Shown piece by piece: positions 32,215-40,441 of a DNA stretch of 64,000 bases. A program made the translations under genes and the position numbers. Source of the DNA: Sphingomonas sp. GTDB lineage: Bacteria > Pseudomonadota > Alphaproteobacteria > Sphingomonadales > Sphingomonadaceae. Position 1 is the first letter of the stretch, and each line of letters begins with the position of its first letter. A model generated the notes under the pieces. It made no database searches and was not told the DNA's origin. It was given only the letters and a program-made list of their open reading frames with translations. The DNA is taken from assembly GCF_017744835.1 (NCBI RefSeq), contig NZ_JAGIAM010000001.1:620001-684000 (forward strand), in the 5' to 3' direction.

Positions 32215-32966
32215 TGCATATCCTTACCCGCAAAGTCCTGGTCGCGACCGCGCTCGGCATCGGCACTGCCGGTTCGCTGGCGATGGGCCTGATTACCGCG
32301 AGCACGCCGGCGCACGCGCAGCTCGGCGGGGTTGTGTTCGACCCCAGCAATTACAGCCAGAACATCCTGACCGCGGCGCGCACGCTCACGCAGATCAACA
32401 ACCAGATCCAATCGCTGCAGAACGAAGCGACCATGCTGATCAACCAGGCGAAGAACCTCTCGAAGATCGACTTCCCGCAGCTCGACCAGCTGCGGCAGAA
32501 GCTCCAGCAGATCGACCGACTGATGGGTCAGGCGCAGGGCGTGGATTTCCGCGTCGACCAGCTCGACGCGCGCATCCGCCAGCTGTTTCCGCGCGACCTC
32601 GACCAGGCGCTGCGCATGGATGCGCGCGTGCGCGACGCCCGCGCGCGGCTCGATGCGAGCATGGACGGGTTCCGCCAGACCATGACCGTGCAGGCGCAGG
32701 TCGTCGAAAATGTCCGCGATGATGCCGAGGCGCTGAACGCGATCGTCGCCCGTAGCCAGGGTGCGGAAGGCAGCCTGCAGGCGCAACAGGCGACGAACCA
32801 GCTCCTCGCGCTCACCGCCAAGCAGCAGTTCCAGCTGCAGCAGATCATGGCGGCGCAGTTCCGGACCGAGGCGCTCGAACAGTCGCGTCGCGCGCAGGCC
32901 GAAATCGAAGGCCGCGCCGCGACCAGGAGGTTCCTCGGCACCGGCCGGGCCTACACGCCGCAATAG
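32214..32966 (+). CDS. trbJ: Conjugal transfer protein TrbJ (VirB5 family)
   Basis: The 250-residue periplasmic protein has a signal peptide (about 1-35, ending TPAHAQL) and then long amphipathic helices rich in glutamine (LTQINNQIQSLQNEATMLIN, then QLDQLRQKLQQIDRL). This is typical of the minor pilus component TrbJ. The start overlaps the trbE stop (TAATG) with AAGGAGAG upstream. Confidence 0.92.
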   Translation: MHILTRKVLVATALGIGTAGSLAMGLITASTPAHAQLGGVVFDPSNYSQNILTAARTLTQINNQIQSLQNEATMLINQAKNLSKIDFPQLDQLRQKLQQIDRLMGQAQGVDFRVDQLDARIRQLFPRDLDQALRMDARVRDARARLDASMDGFRQTMTVQAQVVENVRDDAEALNAIVARSQGAEGSLQAQQATNQLLALTAKQQFQLQQIMAAQFRTEALEQSRRAQAEIEGRAATRRFLGTGRAYTPQ

Positions 32967-33069
32967 CCGCCTGAATGACCTAAGGCGGCGCGCTCTCGCT
33001 CCCCGAGCGCGCTGCCTCGTCGCGGGGTCTGTTGGGCTATCGCCCCCAATGGCCGCCGGACCCCGCGAC
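32966..33069 (+). repeat. Two inverted repeats in the trbJ-trbL gap
   Basis: The 137 bp between trbJ and trbL contain a perfect 7 bp stem (32966-32972 with 32983-32989) and a perfect 11 bp stem (33019-33029 with 33059-33069). No TrbK-like reading frame is visible. These hairpins could set the trbL-F-G-I to trbB-J expression ratio by RNA processing or attenuation. Confidence 0.55.
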
Positions 33070-33103
33070 ACCTTTGACCTCGTAAAAGAAAGCCGCCGCG
33101 CAC

Positions 33104-34396
33104 GTGAACGACCTTTCCGTCATCGACCGGTTCATGCAGGCCTTCATCCGCTACATCGACAGCGGGTTCGGGCTCTTGGGCGGCGATGTCGCCTTCCTGA
33201 CGACGACGCTTATCGGCATCGACATCACGCTCGCCGGCCTGTTCTGGGCGATGGGCGGCGAGGGCAATATCATCGGCCGCTTCCTCAGGAAGATCCTCTA
33301 CATCGGCGCCTTCGCGTTCATCCTGAACAGCTTTTCGACGCTCGCCGACATCATCTTCAGGTCATTCGCACAGGCCGGACTGACGGCCGGCGGTGGGTCT
33401 CTCACCGCCGACGACTTGCTCCGCCCCGGCAAGGTTGCCGCGACCGGGTTCGAGGCGGCGTGGCCGCTGCTCGATCAGGCGTCGAGCATGATGGGGTTCG
33501 TCAGCTTCTTCGAGAACTTCCTGACGATCGCCGTGCTGCTGTTCTCCTGGGCGATCGTCATCCTCGCCTTCTTCATCCTCGCCGTGCAGATGTTCGTGAC
33601 GATCATCGAGTTCAAGCTGACCAGTCTGGCCGGGTTCATCCTCGTGCCGTTCGCGCTGTGGAACCGCACCAGTTTCCTCGCCGAGCGCGTGCTCGGCAAT
33701 GTCGTCTCGTCGGGCATCAAGGTGATGGTGCTCGCCGTCACCGTCGGCATCGGCTCCAACTTCTTCGCCGAGTTCACCAGCTCGATGCAGGGGCAGGAAC
33801 CCGATCTCGGTGCCGCGCTCAGCCTGACGCTGGGTGCGCTGTCGCTGTTCGGGCTCGGCATCTTCGGTCCCGGCATCGCGTCGGGCCTCGTTTCCGGCGC
33901 GCCGCAGCTGGGTGCCGGTGCCGCACTCGGCACGGCGATTGGCGCGGCCGCCGTGCCGATGATTGCCGGCGGCGCCACATTGGGCGCGGCGCGCGCGATG
34001 GGCGGCACCGCGCTGGGCGCGATCCGCGCCGGCACGACGATGGGCAGTGCCGCCTCGACTGCGGCGCAGCTCGGCCGCGAGACCGGCGGCTCGAGCATCG
34101 GCGGCATGGCAGCTGCCGCCAGGGGCGCCGCCGCGCAGAAGATGGAAAGCACGTTCGGCCTCGGCGCCGCCGCCGAGCGCGGGCGTACCGCCGCCTGGGC
34201 CGCCCTCAACCGCACGCCGCGCTCGTCGACCGCCACCGGCGGTGGTGAAGGGTCCGACGCCACACCCGCCTGGGCGCGCTCGATGCGCGCACAGCAGACC
34301 GCCCGCCATCACCGCCAGCTCGCGGTCCACACGCTCCAGCAAGGCGACCGCGGCGGCGCGTCCGCCACGCCCGACATCAAGGAAAGGAACGACTGA
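33104..34396 (+). CDS. trbL: Conjugal transfer protein TrbL (VirB6 family)
   Basis: The 430-residue polytopic inner-membrane channel protein starts at a GTG. It has several membrane helices (residues about 25-45, 60-80, 140-170, 175-195, 205-230), with the conserved SMMGFVSFFENFLTIAVLLF stretch. A long alanine/glycine-rich C-terminal tail contains a soluble basic end, as in other TrbL proteins. Confidence 0.92.
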   Translation: MNDLSVIDRFMQAFIRYIDSGFGLLGGDVAFLTTTLIGIDITLAGLFWAMGGEGNIIGRFLRKILYIGAFAFILNSFSTLADIIFRSFAQAGLTAGGGSLTADDLLRPGKVAATGFEAAWPLLDQASSMMGFVSFFENFLTIAVLLFSWAIVILAFFILAVQMFVTIIEFKLTSLAGFILVPFALWNRTSFLAERVLGNVVSSGIKVMVLAVTVGIGSNFFAEFTSSMQGQEPDLGAALSLTLGALSLFGLGIFGPGIASGLVSGAPQLGAGAALGTAIGAAAVPMIAGGATLGAARAMGGTALGAIRAGTTMGSAASTAAQLGRETGGSSIGGMAAAARGAAAQKMESTFGLGAAAERGRTAAWAALNRTPRSSTATGGGEGSDATPAWARSMRAQQTARHHRQLAVHTLQQGDRGGASATPDIKERND

Positions 34397-34399
34397 GCC

Positions 34400-35206
34400 A
34401 TGTTCTTCAAGCGAAGCATGCAGCGCTACGGCCGCACACCGCCGCCCGAAACGCCCTATCAGCGTGCCGGACAGCTGTGGGACGAGCGGATCGGCTCGGC
34501 ACGGGTTCAGGCGCGAAACTGGCGGCTGATGGCGTTCGGCTGCCTGTTGCTGACAGCGGGCACGTCCGCCGGGCTTGCCTGGCAGTCGCTGCACAGCCGG
34601 GTCACGCCCTATGTCGTCGAGGTCGACCGGCTCGGCGAGGCGCGCGCCGTGCAGCCGGCCGATGTCGAATATCAGCCGACCGACCGGCAAATCGCATGGC
34701 ACCTTGCCCGGTTCATCCGCAGCGTGCGGTCGGTATCGCTCGATCCGGTGCTGATGCGGCGCGACTGGCTCGAAGCCTACGACTTCGCGACCAAGCGCGG
34801 CGCCCAGTTCCTCGGCGAATATGCGCGCGCGGCATCGCCGTTCGCCAATGTCGGCGAGCGCACCGTATCGGTGGAAGTGACCAGCGTCGTGCGCGCCTCG
34901 GACAAATCCTTCCAAGTAAAGTGGACCGAGACTGCGTTCGAGCGTGGCAGCCAGGCCGGCGTCTCGCGCTGGACCGCCATTCTCACCATCGTTTCACGGC
35001 CACCGGCCTCGGCCGATGTGCTGCGCAGGAATCCGCTCGGCATCTACGTCGACGCGATCGACTGGAGCCGCGAGCTCGATACCGCGCCCGCTGGGTCCGC
35101 CCAACCGGTCGCGCAGCCATCGCCCGCGGCGCCCAACCTGCCGCTCGGCTCCCCGCTCGATCCGACCCTCGGCGCACCGATCGCCAATGCCCAGGAGACC
35201 CAGTGA
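34400..35206 (+). CDS. trbF: Conjugal transfer protein TrbF (VirB8 family)
   Basis: The 268-residue bitopic protein has a cytoplasmic N-terminus with PPPETPYQRAGQLWDERIGS, a membrane helix near residues 43-63 and a periplasmic VirB8-fold domain. The domain contains YVVEVDRLGEARAV and FQVKWTETAFERG. A proline/alanine-rich tail of about 40 residues follows. The order trbL-trbF-trbG-trbI is standard. Confidence 0.93.
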   Translation: MFFKRSMQRYGRTPPPETPYQRAGQLWDERIGSARVQARNWRLMAFGCLLLTAGTSAGLAWQSLHSRVTPYVVEVDRLGEARAVQPADVEYQPTDRQIAWHLARFIRSVRSVSLDPVLMRRDWLEAYDFATKRGAQFLGEYARAASPFANVGERTVSVEVTSVVRASDKSFQVKWTETAFERGSQAGVSRWTAILTIVSRPPASADVLRRNPLGIYVDAIDWSRELDTAPAGSAQPVAQPSPAAPNLPLGSPLDPTLGAPIANAQETQ

Positions 35207-36045
35207 TGAAACTCGCCGTCCTGCCGGCGCTTGCCGGCATCCTCATCGCCACACCTGCGGCCGGACAGACACGGCCTGCGCGGCAGGCGGTCCAGCATGT
35301 TGCAACCGCCAACCGGGCGGCGACGATCGAGCCGGCGCCGGCCGGGTTCGTCGGCGGCGCCCAAGTCTATCCTTTCAGCGAAGGTACGATCTTCCTGGCC
35401 TATACTGCACCGGGCCTCGTCACGGACATCGTGCTCCAGCCCGGCGAAGCACTGATCGCCGTCGCCAGCGGCGACACCGCGCGCTGGGTCATCGGCGACA
35501 CGACGAGCGGCTCGGGCGAGACGAAACAGACGCATGTCTTGGTGAAGCCCTTCTCGGCCGGACTGGTCACCAATCTCGTCATTACCACCGACCGCCGCGC
35601 GTACCATGTCCGGCTGGTCAGCACTTCGGCCACCGCGCTGTCGTCGATGCGCTGGACCTATCCGCAGGACGAGCTGCTCGCGCTCCGCCGCAAGGCCGAA
35701 GCCGAGCGCGCCGCCGCGCCGGTCGCCGTCGGCCTGTCGATCGAGGCGCTTCATTTCAACTATGCGATCAGCGGCGACAAGCCCGCCTGGCGGCCGGTGC
35801 GCGCGTTCGACGATGGGCAGAAGACCTATGTCGAGTTCCCGGCCTCGCTGGCGAACAATGAGGCGCCGCCGCTGTTCCTCATCGGATCCGATGGCAAGGC
35901 CGAGCTGGTCAACTATCGGCTGAGCGGCCGCTTCTATGTCGTCGACCGAATATTCGACGCCGCCGAGCTGCGGCTCGGGCTCAAGAAGCAGCAGGTCGTG
36001 CGTATCGACCGAGTGTCGTCCAAGGCGAAGCGGAGGGGCGCATGA
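35206..36045 (+). CDS. trbG: Conjugal transfer protein TrbG (VirB9 family)
   Basis: The 279-residue periplasmic/outer-membrane core protein has a signal peptide (about 1-20, ending ATPAAGQT). The VirB9 domain follows, with VYPFSEGTIFLAYTAPGLVT, LVTNLVITTDRRAYHVRLVS and FPASLANNEAPPLFLIG. Its ATG overlaps the trbF stop (TGATG). Normal length. Confidence 0.94.
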   Translation: MKLAVLPALAGILIATPAAGQTRPARQAVQHVATANRAATIEPAPAGFVGGAQVYPFSEGTIFLAYTAPGLVTDIVLQPGEALIAVASGDTARWVIGDTTSGSGETKQTHVLVKPFSAGLVTNLVITTDRRAYHVRLVSTSATALSSMRWTYPQDELLALRRKAEAERAAAPVAVGLSIEALHFNYAISGDKPAWRPVRAFDDGQKTYVEFPASLANNEAPPLFLIGSDGKAELVNYRLSGRFYVVDRIFDAAELRLGLKKQQVVRIDRVSSKAKRRGA

Positions 36046-37229
36046 CCGAGGCCGCTGCACCGGCGCCGGCCGCGCCTCAACGGAAGCTCGATCCGGAGAC
36101 GCTCAGCATCCGCTCACGGCCGGCCCGTGCCATTCGCTTTCGCCGCGGTGCGATCATCGGCATCGCCGCGCTCGGATCGGTCAGCCTGATGGGCATCGCC
36201 TGGATGGCACTCAAGCCGCAGGTGTTTCGGCAGGTCGCACAGGAGAGCGAACTGTCGCAGCCGATGGCGAAGCCTGCATCCGACGCGCTGTCGGGGCTGC
36301 CAGCGAGCTATGGCGATGCGCCCAGGCTGGGGCCGCCGCTACCGGGCGATCTCGGCCGGCCGATCCTCCGCGCGCAGGAGCGAGCGGACACCACGGTTGC
36401 GCCGTCCGGCGTCGACCCGGCGGAGGCCGCCCGGCAGCAGCGCCTCGCCGATCTCAAGGCGGCGCGTGAGTCCGGGCTCATGGCGCAGGTGACGACCGCA
36501 AGGAATGGCGCCCCTCCGCCGGCACTGGAAGCGGCGGCGTCGGAACCAGCCGCTGGCGCGGGTTCGACGCCCGGCACACCCGGCACGCGCAAGGAGCAAT
36601 TCGCCGCCGGGCGCGATACGGGCGGCGATCTCAATTCGGGAGGACTGGTGCCCCCGGTCTCGCCCAACAGCGTGCTCGCCGGCAGCGTCATTGCCGCCAG
36701 CCTCATCACCGGTCTCAGTTCCGATCTCCCCGGCATGGTCACGGCGCAGGTGACGCAGAATGTGTTCGACACGGTCACCGGCCGCATCCTGCTCGTGCCA
36801 CAGGGGGCGCGACTCATCGGCAAATATGACTCCGTGGTCGCGTTCGGTCAGCGGCGGGCGCTGGTCATCTGGCAACGGCTGATCCTGCCTGACGGCAGTT
36901 CGGTCCGCCTCGACAATATGCCGGCGGCCGATCCGTCTGGCTATGCCGGGCTCGCCGACAAGGTCGACTTTCACACCTGGACGCTGCTCAAGGGTGTCGG
37001 GATCGCGACATTGCTCGGCGTCGGTTCGGAGCTGTCGATCTCTGGCGAAAGCGATCTCGTGCAGGCAATCCGCGAGTCCGCGCAGTCGAACACGGCGGGC
37101 GCGGGCGACCAGATCACCCAGCGCAACCTCGATATCCAGCCGACGATCACCATCCGCCCCGGCGCGCCGGTCCGCATGCTGGTGACCCGCGATCTGATCC
37201 TCGCGCCGTGGCGCGAAAAGGCCGGCTGA
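36042..37229 (+). CDS. trbI: Conjugal transfer protein TrbI (VirB10 family)
   Basis: The 395-residue core-complex protein has a single N-terminal membrane helix (residues about 40-60), and a proline-rich periplasmic linker (about 90-215). The VirB10 beta domain follows (VLAGSVIAASLITGLSSDLP, GRILLVPQGARLIGKYDSVV, VWQRLILPDG near WQRLILPDGSSVRLDNMP). Coupled to trbG by a 4-base overlap. Confidence 0.94.
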   Translation: MTEAAAPAPAAPQRKLDPETLSIRSRPARAIRFRRGAIIGIAALGSVSLMGIAWMALKPQVFRQVAQESELSQPMAKPASDALSGLPASYGDAPRLGPPLPGDLGRPILRAQERADTTVAPSGVDPAEAARQQRLADLKAARESGLMAQVTTARNGAPPPALEAAASEPAAGAGSTPGTPGTRKEQFAAGRDTGGDLNSGGLVPPVSPNSVLAGSVIAASLITGLSSDLPGMVTAQVTQNVFDTVTGRILLVPQGARLIGKYDSVVAFGQRRALVIWQRLILPDGSSVRLDNMPAADPSGYAGLADKVDFHTWTLLKGVGIATLLGVGSELSISGESDLVQAIRESAQSNTAGAGDQITQRNLDIQPTITIRPGAPVRMLVTRDLILAPWREKAG

Positions 37230-37230
37230 C

Positions 37231-37461
37231 ATGGCAGAGCTGAAGCTGGGCAAGTTGCCCGACCGCACGCCGGTCAAGCTGGCGATCACGATCACGCCCG
37301 ACCTCCAAGCCGCCCTCCAGAGCTACGCAGCCGTCTATGCCGCGACCTATGGTGTCGAGGAACCGGTCGCCGATCTCGTCCCGGCGATGCTCACGGCGTT
37401 CCTCGAAAGCGACCGCGGATTTGTCAAAGCACGCGAGGCTGCGTTGCGAGGGCAAAAATGA
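37231..37461 (+). CDS. DUF2274 family protein
   Basis: The 76-residue soluble protein matches DUF2274, a family nearly always found right after trbI in alphaproteobacterial elements. The stretches LKLGKLPDRTPVKLAITITP and DLVPAMLTAFLESDRGF are typical. Function unknown; a small DNA-binding role is often guessed. It begins 1 bp after trbI. Confidence 0.88.
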   Translation: MAELKLGKLPDRTPVKLAITITPDLQAALQSYAAVYAATYGVEEPVADLVPAMLTAFLESDRGFVKAREAALRGQK

Positions 37462-37688
37462 TCGAGCGGGCATGGGAAAAGAAGATCGAGCCACTGACGG
37501 TTCGCATTTCGACGGCGGTCCGGATCACGGGTCTGAGCCGGTCGCGCATCTATGAGCTGATCCAGTCCGGCGATCTCGACACGGTGAAGGTCGGAAGGGC
37601 GACGCTGGTGCAATACGCGAGTCTGAAGGCGCTCACGGCCAGTCGCTCCGTGGCCGACCCTCAATCCACTCACTCGTCCGAGCGATGA
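37458..37688 (+). CDS. Small HTH_17/AlpA-like protein next to the integrase
   Basis: The 76-residue protein has an excisionase-type HTH (STAVRITGLSRSRIYELIQS, then GDLDTVKVGRATLVQYASLK). It overlaps DUF2274 by 4 bases, so it is at the end of the trb transcript, and is convergent to the integrase. It may be a second directionality factor for this integrase or a regulator. The RdfS-like gene at 7607-7837 has better synteny with R7A rdfS. Confidence 0.8.
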   Translation: MIERAWEKKIEPLTVRISTAVRITGLSRSRIYELIQSGDLDTVKVGRATLVQYASLKALTASRSVADPQSTHSSER

Positions 37689-37698
37689 GCCTCATGGT

Positions 37699-37740
37699 AT
37701 ACCCCGCGGGGGATGATCCTCTGCCGTCCCCGCGGGGTAT
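37699..37740. terminator. Large inverted repeat between convergent HTH and integrase genes
   Basis: The arms ATACCCCGCGGGG (37699-37711) and its exact complement (37728-37740) are separated by 16 bases, and each arm contains its own CCCCGCGGGG palindrome. It lies between convergent stops, so it could end both transcripts, but no T-run follows on either strand. A protein-binding or recombination role is possible. Confidence 0.5.
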
Positions 37741-37745
37741 GAGCG

Positions 37746-38975
37746 TCAACCCCTCGATCGCCTGGCGCCGAAATCCGGGCGGAGAATTTTCCCTCCGTCC
37801 CGCAGCTCGTCGAGGTAGTCGGACCAGCGCTGCATCATCGCGACGCGTTCGTCCCAATATTCGCCGCGCGCATAGGCACGGCGGACCTGATTGGTATCCA
37901 CGTGCGCAAGCTGGCGCTCGATCGCATCGGGATTCCACTCGCCCAGTTCGTTGAGCAGCGTCGCTGCCATCGCCCGGAAGCCATGCGCGGTCATCTGGTC
38001 GGTCGTGTAGCCGAGCTTGCGCAGGCCCTGGTTCACGGCGTTCTCCGACATCGCCTTGCGAGGCTTGCCGAAGCACGGGAACAGGTATTTCCACCAGTGC
38101 GTGTGCTCGTGAAGCTCCCTGAGCATCGCAATCACCTGCCGCGACAGCGGCACCCGGTGCGGCCGTCGCATCTTCATACGCTCCGCAGGGATGAACCAAA
38201 TCGCCTCGTCGAAATCGATGTCGGTCCATTCGGCCTGCCTAAGCTCGCCGGGCCGAAGCAGCACATGGGGGGAGAGCCGCATCGCCATGACGGTGACCTT
38301 GTGGCCGCTGTAGCCGTCAATGGCCCGGAGCAGGGCGCCGACCTCGGACGGCCGCGTGATGGCCGCGAAATGCTTGACCTTGGGCGCAGCGATGGCGCCG
38401 CGAAGGTCGGCGGCGACATCCTTGTCGCATCGCACGGTCGCGACACCGTAGCGGAACACACGGCTCAGCACGCTGCGCATGCGCCGGGCGCTTTCGTAGG
38501 CGCCGGTCGCCTCGACCTTGCGCAGGACCGCCAGCGCCTCGTGCGGGGTGATCTGCGCGATCGGAATGCTTCCGATAACGGGATAAGCCTTGGCGAGCAG
38601 CCAGCCGATCTTCTCGATTGTCACCGGCGCGAGGCCGTCCCGCTCGCATTTGACAAGCCATTCCCTGGCCACAGCCTCGAAGGTGTTGGCCGCGGCATAT
38701 TTGGCGGCGATCCGCGAGCGCTTCTTCTCGAGTGCGGGGTCGATTCCGTTGGCGACCAGCTTCTTGGCCTCGTCTCGGCGCACGCGGGCGTCAGCGAGGC
38801 TTATCGTCGGCCATCCTCCGAGGTGAAGGGTCTTCTGCTTGTCGAGGAAACGGTACTTGAAGCGCCATAGCTTCGAGCCGTTGGGCCGGATGGTGAGATA
38901 AAGGCCTTGAGAGTCGGAGAGGGCGTACTCCTTTGCCCGTGGCTTGGCATTGTTGATCTGGATATAGGTCAGCAT
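37746..38975 (-). CDS. int: Tyrosine integrase of the ICE (P4 type, DUF4102 N-terminus)
   Basis: This enzyme integrates and excises the element. The 409-residue protein has the N-terminal arm domain (KPRAKEYALSDSQGLYLTIR, GGWPTISLADARVRRDEAKK), a core-binding domain (about 100-190) and a catalytic domain. The catalytic domain has arginine in LLRPGELRQAEW, HGFRAMAATLL, the second histidine in RQLAHVD and the tyrosine in MMQRWSDYLDEL. The start at 38975 has GGGA upstream. It lies 177 bp from the tRNA-Leu 3' end and is transcribed away from it, as usual for P4-type integrases in tRNA sites. Confidence 0.95.
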   Translation of the reverse strand: MLTYIQINNAKPRAKEYALSDSQGLYLTIRPNGSKLWRFKYRFLDKQKTLHLGGWPTISLADARVRRDEAKKLVANGIDPALEKKRSRIAAKYAAANTFEAVAREWLVKCERDGLAPVTIEKIGWLLAKAYPVIGSIPIAQITPHEALAVLRKVEATGAYESARRMRSVLSRVFRYGVATVRCDKDVAADLRGAIAAPKVKHFAAITRPSEVGALLRAIDGYSGHKVTVMAMRLSPHVLLRPGELRQAEWTDIDFDEAIWFIPAERMKMRRPHRVPLSRQVIAMLRELHEHTHWWKYLFPCFGKPRKAMSENAVNQGLRKLGYTTDQMTAHGFRAMAATLLNELGEWNPDAIERQLAHVDTNQVRRAYARGEYWDERVAMMQRWSDYLDELRDGGKILRPDFGARRSRG

Positions 38976-39010
38976 GGTCGTTTTCCCAGCAAAGCCGGGT
39001 CGATCCGTGG

Positions 39011-39049
39011 CCACCAAATGAAGCACCAAAGCGGGGTGCTTTTTGGTGG
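39011..39049. repeat. Strong hairpin in the integrase leader
   Basis: CCACCAAA (39011-39018) pairs with TTTGGTGG (39042-39049), and inside it AAGCACC (39021-39027) pairs with GGTGCTT (39035-39041), with only a 2-base bulge and a 7-base loop. It sits between the integrase start and the tRNA. On the minus strand it lies in the integrase leader; on the plus strand it ends with TTTTT and could act as an intrinsic terminator against read-through. Confidence 0.6.
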
Positions 39050-39152
39050 TCCCAGCCGGATTTCGCCGGACGGTGTCTGGCGATTCTCGGCCTAAAAATG
39101 CTGTGAAACCAGCCGCTTACTGGACGCTGCTGGACGTATCCAGAGCCAGTAT

Positions 39153-39180
39153 TGGTGCCCAGAAGAGGACTCGAACCTCC
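39153..39180. other. Presumptive right attachment site (attR core) in tRNA-Leu 3' end
   Basis: P4-type integrases insert at tRNA 3' ends and leave a direct repeat of that end at each side. The integrase lies on the left of the tRNA 3' end, so the crossover must lie within or next to these bases. No second copy was found in the window, so the exact core length cannot be set. Confidence 0.55.
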
Positions 39181-39239
39181 ACGGCCTTGCGACCGCCAGC
39201 ACCTGAAGCTGGTGCGTCTACCAATTCCGCCATCTGGGC
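39153..39239 (-). tRNA. tRNA-Leu(CAG)
   Basis: The minus strand folds as a class II tRNA: acceptor GCCCAGA pairing with TCTGGGC, D arm with AATTGGTAGA, anticodon stem CCAGC-TTCAGGT-GCTGG with anticodon CAG, a variable arm (GCGGTCGCAAGGCCGT), and T arm GGAGGTTCGAGTCCTC. CCA is encoded (39153-39155). The 3' end faces the ICE, so the tRNA is restored at this junction and forms the right attachment site. Confidence 0.96.
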
Positions 39240-39255
39240 ACGGGGTAGGCGGCGC

Positions 39256-39285
39256 CCTCTAGGGGAGGGGCGGGCTGGTTGTCAA
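39256..39285 (-). promoter_or_regulatory. Promoter of tRNA-Leu
   Basis: On the minus strand TTGACA (39285-39280), an 18-base spacer and TAGAGG (39261-39256) precede the tRNA by 17 bases. The consensus -35 hexamer and right distance support it; the -10 is weak. Confidence 0.6.
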
Positions 39286-39427
39286 CGGCCCAAATCGCCA
39301 GAGGCCAAAATGTCGATCGGGGGCCCCGGTACGGCGGCGACACCGCGCGCCAGAGCCCATCGGCGGCTTGCCCAAAGCGCCGTCGCGAGGCATGGGGCGG
39401 GGCAGGTTCGAGGTACGTGAGGCAGGC

Positions 39428-40366
39428 ATGAAGGACAGGCTGGTAACGCTCATCGGCGGCGGCGGATTCGTCGGTCGCTATGTCGCGCAGGAGCTCTACC
39501 GTGCCGGCGCGCGCGTTCGCATCGCCCAGCGCCGCCCCCGCGACGCCTGGTTCCTGAAGCCGCTGGGCGGCCTGGGCCAGACGCAATTCGTCGCCGCCGA
39601 CGTGACTCGGCCGGAGACGGTCGCGCGCGCAGTGGACGGCGCCGATCACGTCGTGAACCTGGTCGGCATCCTGTCGGGCAATTTCCGCGGCGTGCACGTC
39701 GACGGCGCGCGCAACGTCGCCGAGGCGGCGAGGCAGGCCGGCGTCGAATCGCTCGTTCATTTCTCGGCGCTCGGCGCCGACCCCGCCTCGGATTCGGCCT
39801 ATGCCCGCACCAAGGCCGAGGGCGAGGCCGCCGTGCGCGAGGCCTTCCCCCAGGCGACCGTGCTGCGCCCGTCGACGCTGTTCGGGCGCGAGGACCAGTT
39901 CGTGAACCGCTTCGCCGGCATGATCGCGGCGCTGCCGGTGGTTCCGGTGCTGCGCCCGCAGGCGAAGTTCCAGCCGGCCTATGTCGCCGACGTCGCCGCA
40001 GCGGCGGTCGCCGCCCTCGCCGACCCCAAGGCGCATGGCGGCAAGACCTATGCGCTCGGCGGCCCCGACGTGCTGACGATGGCGGCGCTCTATCGCTGGA
40101 TCGGCGAGGCGATCGGCCGCAAGCCCGCGTTCGCCGAACTGCCCGACGCGCTCGGCGCGCTCGTTGCGAGCTTCGGCGCGCTGCCCGGCGCACCGATCAC
40201 GCGCGACCAATGGCGGATGCTGGGCCATGACAATGTCGTCCCCGCGGGCGCCGAAGGCTTTGGAGCGTTCGGGCTCACCCCGACCCCGCTCGCGGCGGTC
40301 GCGCCCGACTGGCTGGTGCGCTTCCGCCGCCACGGCCGCTTCGCCGGGCTCCGCCAGCCCGCCTGA
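39428..40366 (+). CDS. Complex I NDUFA9-like NAD(P)-binding epimerase-family protein
   Basis: The 312-residue SDR-extended protein resembles the NDUFA9-subunit family associated with respiratory complex I in alphaproteobacteria. It has the dinucleotide site LVTLIGGGGFVGRYVAQELY, then DHVVNLVGILSGNFRG, LVHFSALGADPASDSAYART (the YxxxK is replaced by YARTK) and PSTLFGREDQFVNRF. It is the first chromosomal gene right of the ICE and is 75 bp upstream of uppP. Confidence 0.9.
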   Translation: MKDRLVTLIGGGGFVGRYVAQELYRAGARVRIAQRRPRDAWFLKPLGGLGQTQFVAADVTRPETVARAVDGADHVVNLVGILSGNFRGVHVDGARNVAEAARQAGVESLVHFSALGADPASDSAYARTKAEGEAAVREAFPQATVLRPSTLFGREDQFVNRFAGMIAALPVVPVLRPQAKFQPAYVADVAAAAVAALADPKAHGGKTYALGGPDVLTMAALYRWIGEAIGRKPAFAELPDALGALVASFGALPGAPITRDQWRMLGHDNVVPAGAEGFGAFGLTPTPLAAVAPDWLVRFRRHGRFAGLRQPA

Positions 40367-40441
40367 TCTTCTCCTCCTCCCGGCCGCGGCGCTGCGCTCC
40401 GGGAGTGCGGCGGCGGGCCAGCCACAAGGGGCCCAGCCCGC

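Larger units (their letters stand above)
1..39155. mobile_element. Integrative and conjugative element, right-hand part (left end outside window)
   Basis: A tyrosine integrase sits next to the 3' end of a tRNA-Leu gene, and everything to its left is conjugation, partition, antirestriction, transfer regulation or cargo: relaxase, TraF, lytic transglycosylase, DUF736, DUF2285 proteins, ParB, ArdC, DUF2958, TraG and TrbB-C-D-E-J-L-F-G-I. To the right of the tRNA the genes are housekeeping. The gene set and the order RdfS-like, TraF, transglycosylase, relaxase resemble ICEMlSymR7A of Mesorhizobium, although that element uses a tRNA-Phe site. I did not find by eye a second copy of the tRNA 3' end in positions 1-39000, so the left attachment site is probably outside the window and the element is at least 39 kb. 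Confidence 0.9.
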
